A stretch of 35,741 nucleotides of DNA from Gammaproteobacteria bacterium (GTDB lineage: Bacteria > Pseudomonadota > Gammaproteobacteria > Steroidobacterales > Foliamicaceae): positions 1 to 35,741 of the forward strand of contig JAPOTY010000010.1 of the NCBI GenBank assembly GCA_026708965.1. Direction: 5' to 3'. Within the stretch, counting starts at the first letter, position 1; each line of letters opens with the position of its first letter. The position numbers and the translations under genes were made by a program. The notes under the pieces are model-generated. The model was not told the DNA's origin. It did no database searches and saw only the letters and a program-made list of their open reading frames with translations. Of this stretch, positions 15,563 through 22,034 are shown piece by piece.

Positions 15563-16591
15563 TTGAATAGCGTGGACGAGCTGAAATTGCCGGCGCGCCT
15601 TTATGGTCTCCGTATGGGCGGGCTTGCGCTTCTCGGCGCGCTGCTGGCAGGGGTATGCGCAATGGCGCTGGGCGCCGGCGCTATCCGCATTCCTGTGCTG
15701 GATGTGCTTGCCGGGGTGAATTCAGGACTTGAAAGCACTGTTTTCTTCCAGATTCGCGCGCCGCGCGTGTTACTGGCGGGCGTTGTGGGGGCCACGCTGG
15801 CGGTTGCCGGGGCTTCGCTGCAAGGCCTGTTCCGCAATCCGTTGGCCGATCCTGGCCTGATCGGCGTGTCCAGCGGCGGCGCTCTTGGGGCCGTATCCAT
15901 GATCGTGATGGCACCCGCATTGGCCGGAGCGGGCGCCGCCTACGCCTTGCCGCTATCCGCTATTGCCGGTTCGCTGGCGGTTACGGCGTTTCTCTACGCC
16001 TTCGCCAGCCGGTTCGGACATTTCAGCATCGTCACTATTCTTCTTGTTGGAATTGCCCTTAATGCGCTGGCCAATGTGGGCATTGGCCTGTTCCAGTATT
16101 TGAGTGACGACGCGGCGCTGCGAACGCTTACGTTCTGGATGATGGGCAGTTTCGGCAGCGCTGCCTGGACAACGGTTCTGCCTGCGGTTGCATTGATGGC
16201 GATGGCTGCGGTGCCGCTGCTGCGACAGGGGCGGGAGCTGGACCTGCTGCAATTGGGCGAGCCGGAGGCGTTCCACTTGGGCGTGGATGTGCGCCGGACT
16301 AAGCGCCGGGTGATCCTGTGCTCAGCGGTGACTGTTGGCGCAGGCGTCGCGGTTTCGGGAATTATTGCCTTCATAGGCTTGGTCGTGCCTCATCTGACCC
16401 GCTTGGCGATCGGCCCCAACCACCGCTACCTCTTGGCGGGCTCGGCGCTGCTCGGCGCTGCGCTAGCCATGCTGGCGGATACGGTTGCGAGAACGCTCGC
16501 AACGCCTGCGGAAATTCCTGTAAGCCTGATTACCAGCGCCTTGGGCGCGCCTTTCTTCCTGTGGCTCATATCGAGAGTCCGCCCGAAATGA
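15563..16591 (+). CDS. hmuU: Heme ABC transporter permease HmuU
   Basis: This inner-membrane permease of the FecCD/BtuC type has 342 residues and about ten hydrophobic segments. Family signatures are FFQIRAPRVLLAGVVGATLAVAGASLQGLFRNPLADPGLIG and, near the end, IAFIGLVVPHLTRL (positions are residues 52-92 and 269-282 of the chosen protein). The start is a TTG at 15563 with AGAGGA nine bases upstream; a GTG at 15572 is the alternative. The much longer open frame from 15458 overlaps hmuT and is not used. Its stop overlaps the hmuV ATG. Confidence 0.88.
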   Translation: MNSVDELKLPARLYGLRMGGLALLGALLAGVCAMALGAGAIRIPVLDVLAGVNSGLESTVFFQIRAPRVLLAGVVGATLAVAGASLQGLFRNPLADPGLIGVSSGGALGAVSMIVMAPALAGAGAAYALPLSAIAGSLAVTAFLYAFASRFGHFSIVTILLVGIALNALANVGIGLFQYLSDDAALRTLTFWMMGSFGSAAWTTVLPAVALMAMAAVPLLRQGRELDLLQLGEPEAFHLGVDVRRTKRRVILCSAVTVGAGVAVSGIIAFIGLVVPHLTRLAIGPNHRYLLAGSALLGAALAMLADTVARTLATPAEIPVSLITSALGAPFFLWLISRVRPK

Positions 16592-17364
16592 CTTTGCTTG
16601 TCGAGGGCGCGGAATTAAGCATTGGGCGCGCTCGCGTGCTTTCCGGCGTGTCCGTGGCGCTGCGCCCTGGAACCGTAACCGCGCTGGTCGGCCCCAATGG
16701 CGCGGGGAAGACGAGCTTGCTGCGGATAATGAGCGGTGAAATCGCCCCCGCCAGCGGCGCGGTGCGTGTTGACAGTCGGCCGCTTCAAGATTTGAGCCCG
16801 CAGCAACAGGCGCGCTGTCGCAGCGTAATGACGCAGCACCCCAGAATGGCCTTTGACTATATCGTGGAGGAAGTGCTGGAAATGGCGTGGATCCATGGCT
16901 GCCGGGAGCGTTTCCGCCGTGCCGCCATGACTATCGCGCTGGACTGCGACATCCGCCAATTGGTTGGGCGCAAGTTCAATACTCTTTCGGGCGGGGAACG
17001 GCAGCGCGTGCAGTTCGCGCGCGCCTTGCTGCAAATATGGCGGCACCGCGAGGATGCCACTGAACCCCGTTACCTGCTCCTTGATGAGCCCACGGCCAGT
17101 CTGGACGTGGCGCACGAATTGCTCCTATTGCGGATTACGCGCAAGATTAGCGAGCGGAACATCGGCGTTCTGCTGATTTTGCACGATCTCAACTTAGCCG
17201 CCCGCTTCGCCAGCCACGTCATTTTGCTGGCGAATGGCGCGGTGCAGGCCGCAGGTTCGCCCGAGGCCGTGTTCACCAACAACGTTTTGAGCCAAGCCTA
17301 CGGGGCGCGGATGCATGTCGAGCGGCATGAGCGCCTTGGACGGCTGTTGATCCACACCGACTAA
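16588..17364 (+). CDS. hmuV: Heme ABC transporter ATP-binding protein HmuV
   Basis: This is the ATPase of the heme importer, 258 residues. Walker A is GPNGAGKTS, the signature is LSGGERQRVQFARAL, Walker B is YLLLDEPTASLD, and the switch His is in LILHDLNLAARF. The ATG at 16588 overlaps the hmuU stop (ATGA). The open frame extends to 16318 upstream, but that part overlaps hmuU in another frame. Confidence 0.93.
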   Translation: MTLLVEGAELSIGRARVLSGVSVALRPGTVTALVGPNGAGKTSLLRIMSGEIAPASGAVRVDSRPLQDLSPQQQARCRSVMTQHPRMAFDYIVEEVLEMAWIHGCRERFRRAAMTIALDCDIRQLVGRKFNTLSGGERQRVQFARALLQIWRHREDATEPRYLLLDEPTASLDVAHELLLLRITRKISERNIGVLLILHDLNLAARFASHVILLANGAVQAAGSPEAVFTNNVLSQAYGARMHVERHERLGRLLIHTD

Positions 17365-17382
17365 AGCATCCCAGGAGGATAT

Positions 17383-17685
17383 ATGGTTATTGCAATGAAC
17401 AGGTTCAGAATCGCCCACGGCTCTGAGCAAGCGTTTGAGGACGGCTGGCGGCAGCGGCAATCCTACCTGTCGGAAGTGCCGGGATTCGAGTCCTTTGCAT
17501 TGCTCAAGGGGCCCGAAAAAGACGACCACGTTCTCTACGCCTCGCATACGGTATGGGAATCACGCCCCGCATTCGAGGCATGGACGCGGTCGCCGCAATT
17601 CAGAAAGGCGCATGCGCAGCGCAGCGTCTCCAAGGATGTTTACTTGGGGCATCCGGTGTTGGAACTGTTTGAAGGCGTGGCCTGA
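17383..17685 (+). CDS. IsdG/HmuQ-type heme-degrading monooxygenase
   Basis: This is a 100-residue ABM-fold protein expected to open the imported heme ring and release iron in the cytoplasm. The three residues that define IsdG-type enzymes are at matching positions: Asn6, Trp67 and His77 (in MNRF, FEAWTRS and KAHAQR). A strong AGGAGG lies six bases before the ATG at 17383. As last gene of the receptor-hmuTUV run it completes an uptake-and-breakdown pathway. The fate of the tetrapyrrole product is not indicated. Confidence 0.86.
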   Translation: MVIAMNRFRIAHGSEQAFEDGWRQRQSYLSEVPGFESFALLKGPEKDDHVLYASHTVWESRPAFEAWTRSPQFRKAHAQRSVSKDVYLGHPVLELFEGVA

Positions 17686-17714
17686 GGCTGGATATCGGCA
17701 TGGCCCCTGCCGGA

Positions 17715-17736
17715 CCGGCCGCTCCTGGCGGGCCGG
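17715..17736. terminator. GC hairpin between convergent genes
   Basis: CCGGCC and GGCCGG are separated by ten bases, in the 70-base gap between the heme operon and the convergent nitrilase-fold gene. There is no T tract on either side, so its role as a terminator is weakly supported. Confidence 0.3.
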
Positions 17737-17755
17737 CGCCACGCGGCAAATTAGC

Positions 17756-18811
17756 CTACCAATAGTGGGTCCAGCGCGACCGGGCGGCGAATTGCTTGTA
17801 CGCCTCCAGGCGGCTTTGCGGCAGCGATTCGGCGTAGCCGTTGGGGTCGTAGCGCTCGCGGTATTGATCGAGCACCGGCCGGTAGAGGCTCATGTGCAAA
17901 TCGGGAATGCGGTGCTTGCGGCGGAACTCGGCGATCGGGATGCTGGCCGTGCGCCGGGTCTCGAAGGCGCCGGCCTTTGCCAGTTCCACCCCGCGCGGGC
18001 CGAAGATGGCGGACCGCCCGGGCCCGCCGTAGGCCGTGTCCTCCAGGAAACCGGGATTGCGGTCGTGCGTGGACACCGAGTTATTGCAGATCAGCGTGTA
18101 GAGGCTGTTGTGGTACGAGGTTAGCCGCATATCCTCGTACTCGAACCCGCCGGTGGCCACCCGGCAGATGATCTCGGCCCCTTTCAGCGCCATGCAGCGG
18201 AACAGCTCCGGCTCGAACTGCACCGCCGACAGCGCGATATTGCCGATGCCGGTGCGGGCCACCGGGATGACGGCATCCTGCCCGTACATTTCCACGAAGC
18301 GGTCGAGCACATCGTAAACGGCGGTGGTGTACTGCTCGCTGCCCGGAAACATGCCGCGCACGTTGCGTTGCTTCCAGTGCCGCGCCGCCAACCCGCCATC
18401 GGGCCCGATCATCACCATCAGGTGCAGAATATGATCCGGCCAGTCGGCATCCTTGGCGTAGGTGCCGAAGGCCACGTAGCAGCCATGCTGCTTCGCTTTC
18501 GCCGCAATCGCCTCGGTTTCCGGCCCCGGCACTTCGATGGCCAAGCGGTGATGCTGCTCGCGCGTCCACAGGCTGAAGCCGGTGATCGGGAATTCGTGGA
18601 ACAGCAGCAGGTCGCTGCGCCCGCCGTAGCCTTGCGCCGCGTCGAGGCATTCCAGCATGTATTGCAGATTGGCGCGCAGATCGGGTTCGGGGTTCTCGCC
18701 GCTCACCGCCCGCACCCGCGTTTGGACCACCGAAACGTTGATCGTGTCCTTGGCCAGGTCGGCCACCGGATAGGTGCCGTCTTCGCGCACCAGGGAAGTT
18801 TTCTCGTTCAT
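17756..18811 (-). CDS. Nitrilase-superfamily protein with Ser in place of the catalytic Cys
   Basis: This 351-residue carbon-nitrogen hydrolase fold is closest in layout to aliphatic amidase/formamidase. The catalytic Glu (LLFHEFPITGF, E73) and Lys (RHWKQRNV, K147) are in place. At the nucleophile position, where amidases read IICDDGNYPEIWR, this protein reads IALSAVQFEPELFR, so the Cys is Ser195 (codon TCG at 18227-18229). The rest of the block (CMALKGAEIICR) aligns with the amidase CAMKGAELIVR. It may be catalytically dead, a ligand-binding or regulatory protein, or use Ser. It is divergent from moaD with only 53 bases between them. The start is ATG at 18811. Confidence 0.86.
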   Translation of the reverse strand: MNEKTSLVREDGTYPVADLAKDTINVSVVQTRVRAVSGENPEPDLRANLQYMLECLDAAQGYGGRSDLLLFHEFPITGFSLWTREQHHRLAIEVPGPETEAIAAKAKQHGCYVAFGTYAKDADWPDHILHLMVMIGPDGGLAARHWKQRNVRGMFPGSEQYTTAVYDVLDRFVEMYGQDAVIPVARTGIGNIALSAVQFEPELFRCMALKGAEIICRVATGGFEYEDMRLTSYHNSLYTLICNNSVSTHDRNPGFLEDTAYGGPGRSAIFGPRGVELAKAGAFETRRTASIPIAEFRRKHRIPDLHMSLYRPVLDQYRERYDPNGYAESLPQSRLEAYKQFAARSRWTHYW

Positions 18812-18864
18812 GGCGCTAATGTAGCATTGCGCGATGGTTCTGATGCCTTTAACGCCACTTGCCC

Positions 18865-19101
18865 ATGCGCGTTCGCATTGATTATTTCGCGGTGCTGCGC
18901 GAGCGCGCCGGGACGGCCCATGAGACGCTCGACACCGGGGCCGCCACGCCGCGCGAGCTGTACCGCGAGCTGCGCGAGCGCCGCCCGTTGCCGCCGGAAA
19001 CAGGCCTTAAGGTGGCGGTGAACGACGAGTTCCGCCACTGGGACTGGGCGCTGGCCGATGGAGACCGCGTGGCGTTCATGCCGCCGGTGGCGGGCGGATG
19101 A
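18865..19101 (+). CDS. moaD: Molybdopterin synthase sulfur carrier subunit MoaD
   Basis: This small ubiquitin-like protein carries the sulfur that becomes the dithiolene of molybdopterin. It has 78 residues, starts MRVRIDYFAVLRERAG and ends in the essential Gly-Gly (PPVAGG), which is adenylated and thiocarboxylated. The ATG at 18865 matches the family start better than a TTG two codons upstream. The stop overlaps the moaE start by four bases. Confidence 0.94.
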   Translation: MRVRIDYFAVLRERAGTAHETLDTGAATPRELYRELRERRPLPPETGLKVAVNDEFRHWDWALADGDRVAFMPPVAGG

Positions 19102-19526
19102 GCGATTTCCGCATCAGCGCGGACGCAATAGACCAGGCTGCGGAGCTCGCGGCGCTGGAGGATGCCGCATCGGGCGCCGCGGTGTGCTTTTGCGGGCGGG
19201 TGCGAAATCATAACGAGGGCCGCGTGGTTGTTCGGCTGGAATATGAATGCTACGAGGAACTGGCGGTGAGCGAAGGCGCCCGAGTGCTTGCCGAGGCGCG
19301 GGAAAGATTCGGCGCCAGCCGGGTGCTTTGCGTGCATCGCACCGGAGACCTCGCCATCGGCGATGCCGCGGTGTGGGTGGGCGCGGCCGCCGCGCACCGC
19401 AACGAGGCGTTCGCGGCGGCGCGCTACGTGATCGACGAAGTGAAAAAGCGCGTGCCGATTTGGAAACGCGAGCACTACCCGGAGGGCCCGGCCGAATGGA
19501 TCAACGCCGCCCCCTCCGAGGCGTGA
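19098..19526 (+). CDS. moaE: Molybdopterin synthase catalytic subunit MoaE
   Basis: MoaE converts precursor Z (cPMP) to molybdopterin with sulfur from MoaD. Its 142 residues include CFCGRVRNHNEGRVV, LEYECYEELA, VHRTGDLAIGDAAVWV, AAAHRNEAF (His100-Arg101) and the Lys-rich active site VKKRVPIWKREHY (Lys116/117 and Lys123). The ATGA overlap with moaD indicates coupled synthesis of the two subunits. No other moa genes are present in the window. Confidence 0.95.
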   Translation: MSDFRISADAIDQAAELAALEDAASGAAVCFCGRVRNHNEGRVVVRLEYECYEELAVSEGARVLAEARERFGASRVLCVHRTGDLAIGDAAVWVGAAAAHRNEAFAAARYVIDEVKKRVPIWKREHYPEGPAEWINAAPSEA

Positions 19527-19545
19527 TGATCGAGCGCCGGAATCG

Positions 19546-20514
19546 ATGCGCGCAAGCAGCGGTTCTGCAAGCGCGCCCGACGATTTCGCGAGCGCAGGTA
19601 GCGGTTACGTGAGTGCGGGCGACGGATCCAAGCGCGCGCCCGACGGTTCCGTGCGCGGTCGGCGGTCTTGGCTATTCGTGCCCGGCGACAGCGAACGCAA
19701 GCTCGCCAAGGGCCCCTCCACCGGTGCCGACATGCTGATTCTCGATATCGAGGATTCGGTCAGTCCGGCCCGCAAGCCGGTGGCTCGGGCGATGATCCGC
19801 GAATACCTGGAATCGGCCGGGCGCGGCGGCGCGCCCCTGTGGGTGCGAATCAACGGGCTGCACACGCCGTGGTGGGAAGAGGATGTGGATGCCGCCATGG
19901 CCGGCGGCGTCGACGGCATCGTGCTGCCCAAGCCGCGCTCGCCTAGCGATATTTTTGCGCTGGCCGAGCGGATGGACCGGAACGAGGACAGCGAACGGGA
20001 CGCGCCCGCGCAGATTCTCGCGCTGGCGGGCGAAACGGCCTGCGGCCTGATGTCGCTGCATGAGTATCGGCCCGGCCTGCCTCGGCTGACGGCCCTGAGC
20101 TGGGGATCGGAGGATTTGGGGACGGATGTGGGCGCCCTGCGCCGCCGCCGGCCCGACGGGAGCTTGCTGCCGCTCTACGAAGTGGCCCGCGCCCTCACGC
20201 TTGCGGCGGCCACCGTGGCGGAGGCGGACGCGATCGAAGCCGTGTACGCGGATTTCCGCAATCTTGAGGGTTTTCGCCGCTTCGAGGAGGAGGCGCTGGA
20301 AATGGGCTATGTGGGCGGCGCGGCCATTCATCCGGACCAGGTGGCGATACTCAACGAAGTGTTCACGCCCAGCGAGGCGCAGCTGGCCGAAGCGCGCGAG
20401 ATCGTGGCCGCCTTCGAGCAATCGGGCGAAACCGGCGTGATGTCGATTGGCGGCCGCATGATTGATCAGCCGCACCTCGCCCAGGCCCGCAAACTCCTCC
20501 GCCGCTTTGCCTGA
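19546..20514 (+). CDS. CitE-like (HpcH/HpaI) lyase-family protein
   Basis: This TIM-barrel protein resembles citrate lyase beta subunit and related acyl-CoA lyases or thioesterases. Family stretches are RSWLFVPGDSERKLAKG, LILDIEDSV, WVRINGLHT, GIVLPK, and AIHPDQVAILNEVFTP near the C-terminus. Homology begins around residue 38; the preceding part is a Ser/Gly/Ala-rich, probably disordered tail encoded by imperfectly repeated DNA. Start codons at 19546 (ATG) or 19609 (GTG) are both possible, so the length is 322 or 301 residues. It follows moaE by 19 bases, and a functional link to molybdopterin is not apparent. Confidence 0.85.
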   Translation: MRASSGSASAPDDFASAGSGYVSAGDGSKRAPDGSVRGRRSWLFVPGDSERKLAKGPSTGADMLILDIEDSVSPARKPVARAMIREYLESAGRGGAPLWVRINGLHTPWWEEDVDAAMAGGVDGIVLPKPRSPSDIFALAERMDRNEDSERDAPAQILALAGETACGLMSLHEYRPGLPRLTALSWGSEDLGTDVGALRRRRPDGSLLPLYEVARALTLAAATVAEADAIEAVYADFRNLEGFRRFEEEALEMGYVGGAAIHPDQVAILNEVFTPSEAQLAEAREIVAAFEQSGETGVMSIGGRMIDQPHLAQARKLLRRFA

Positions 20515-20591
20515 TGCCGCCTAAGGCCAAAAGAGTGGCTGCATCGGCGGAACGGCGGGCGTGAGAGCGAAAAAGTTCAGATAGACGCGCT

Positions 20592-21242
20592 TTAGCGCTC
20601 GGTCGATTCCCGCTGCACCAGCTCATCGACGATTTCCAGCATTTCCGGCATGTTGCTGTTCTGCCCGCCGGTCACCACGTACTTGCCGTTAACCACCAGC
20701 GTCGGCACGGCCAGTATCCGGTAGCGGCGCATCAGATCCTTAATTCGCCTCAAGCTCGATTCCACCCCGAAGGAGCGGTAGGCCTCGCGGTAGTCCTGGG
20801 CGGAAACGCCGAAGCGCTCCACGAAACGCTCCTGCTCGCGCAGCGTTAGCAGGAGCTGCTGTTCGGTATGAATGGCGCGGAAAATATCCCGGTGCGCCGC
20901 GTCGAGTTGCTCCAGCGCTTGCAGCGCCAGAAACATTCGCGCGTGAGTTTCCATGGTCGCGTCCCACACCGCCGGCATGTGGACGAAATTCACTTCATCG
21001 GGAATACCCTTGCGCCATTCGTCGATGTAGGTGTCCATGCGGTAGCAAAACAAGCAGCCGTACCAGAGGAACTCCGCCACCTCGATCTTGTCCGGCGGGC
21101 TGGAGGTGCCCTGCACCGGGATCAGCCGCTCGTAATGCACACCCTCGGTGAATTTCCACTGCGGAGCGTCTTGGGCGTGGACGGGCATGGCGCTCGCTGC
21201 GAGAATGGCGGTTAGCGCTAGGAAATGGAACCGTGTTTTCAT
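20592..21242 (-). CDS. DsbA-like thiol:disulfide interchange protein
   Basis: This is a periplasmic thioredoxin-fold oxidoreductase that introduces disulfides into exported proteins. It has 216 residues from the ATG at 21242, with a signal peptide ending near MPVHAQ. The redox motif is CLFC (residues 63-66), with Leu-Phe in place of the usual Pro-His of DsbA; that dipeptide tunes the redox potential. The cis-Pro loop is AVPTLVV. The intervening helical insertion is normal for DsbA. The gene is divergent from engB with 77 bases between them. The open frame to 21329 is not supported. Confidence 0.88.
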   Translation of the reverse strand: MKTRFHFLALTAILAASAMPVHAQDAPQWKFTEGVHYERLIPVQGTSSPPDKIEVAEFLWYGCLFCYRMDTYIDEWRKGIPDEVNFVHMPAVWDATMETHARMFLALQALEQLDAAHRDIFRAIHTEQQLLLTLREQERFVERFGVSAQDYREAYRSFGVESSLRRIKDLMRRYRILAVPTLVVNGKYVVTGGQNSNMPEMLEIVDELVQRESTER

Positions 21243-21319
21243 ATTGAGTCCGCTTTTTCGCATAGTGTACCCATCTGCCCACCTGTCCGGGGCCCCTCCA
21301 TCGCTCCCAGCCACGCATA

Positions 21320-21889
21320 ATGAACGCAAGCTTCCTGACCTCGGCGGCCCGCTGGCCGCAATATCCCGCAGACGAAGGCGCGGAAGTGGCGTTTGCCGGA
21401 CGCTCCAACGCCGGCAAGTCCAGCGCCATCAATGCCGTGCTGAACCGCAGGGGTTTGGCCCGCGCCAGCAAGAAGCCCGGACGCACCCAAATGCTGCAAT
21501 TCTTTTCGGTGGGGGAGCAGCGGCGCGTGGTGGACCTGCCCGGCTATGGCTACGCCGCCGCGCCGTTGCGCGTGCGGGAGCAATGGGAAGGCATGATGGA
21601 CGAGTACTTCGGGCGCCGCCGCTCGCTTCGCGGCGTGTTCATCGTGGTCGATGCGCGCCGCGGGCTGGGCGAACTCGACCGGCGAATGCTCGAGGTGTGC
21701 GCGGGTGCCGGCGCGCCGGCGCGGCTGCTGCTGAACAAATGCGACCGGCTCAAGCGCGGCGCGTTGATGCAGACACTGCGCGACACTGAGCGCCTGCTTG
21801 CAGGGGCCGGCGCGGTGCAAGCCTTCTCCGCCCTGCGCGGCGCGGGCGTGGAGGAGGCGCGCAACGCGCTCGCCGCGTGGCTCGACTAG
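21320..21889 (+). CDS. engB: Ribosome biogenesis GTPase EngB (YihA/YsxC)
   Basis: This is a 189-residue single-domain GTPase needed for assembly of the large ribosomal subunit. G1 is GRSNAGKSS, G3 is DLPGYGYA, G4 is NKCD and G5 is FSAL. The start ATG at 21320 gives MNASFLTSA, as expected. It is convergent with polA; in E. coli the homologue is also next to polA, which supports a gammaproteobacterial origin. Confidence 0.94.
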   Translation: MNASFLTSAARWPQYPADEGAEVAFAGRSNAGKSSAINAVLNRRGLARASKKPGRTQMLQFFSVGEQRRVVDLPGYGYAAAPLRVREQWEGMMDEYFGRRRSLRGVFIVVDARRGLGELDRRMLEVCAGAGAPARLLLNKCDRLKRGALMQTLRDTERLLAGAGAVQAFSALRGAGVEEARNALAAWLD

Positions 21890-21899
21890 CCCCCAGATT

Positions 21900-22034
21900 A
21901 AGCCATTCCCCGCCCTTCTTCTCCGGGAGTATCGGAGGCAGGATGCCGGAGCAAGCCCCATGGACGGGTTCATGCGTCTCCCGGAGAAGAAGGGCGGGGA
22001 ATGGCAAGGGCTGGCAAGGCAATATGCGAGTTAA
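21900..22034. repeat. Intergenic element with a perfect 28-base inverted repeat
   Basis: Arms at 21902-21929 and 21978-22005 are perfectly complementary (28 of 28) and separated by 48 bases that contain further small hairpins. The element fills the space between convergent engB and polA and ends at the polA stop codon. Its outer blocks recur at 9832-9869 without the palindrome. It has no T tract, so it could be a factor-assisted bidirectional terminator, or a mobile MITE/REP-like unit. Confidence 0.7.
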
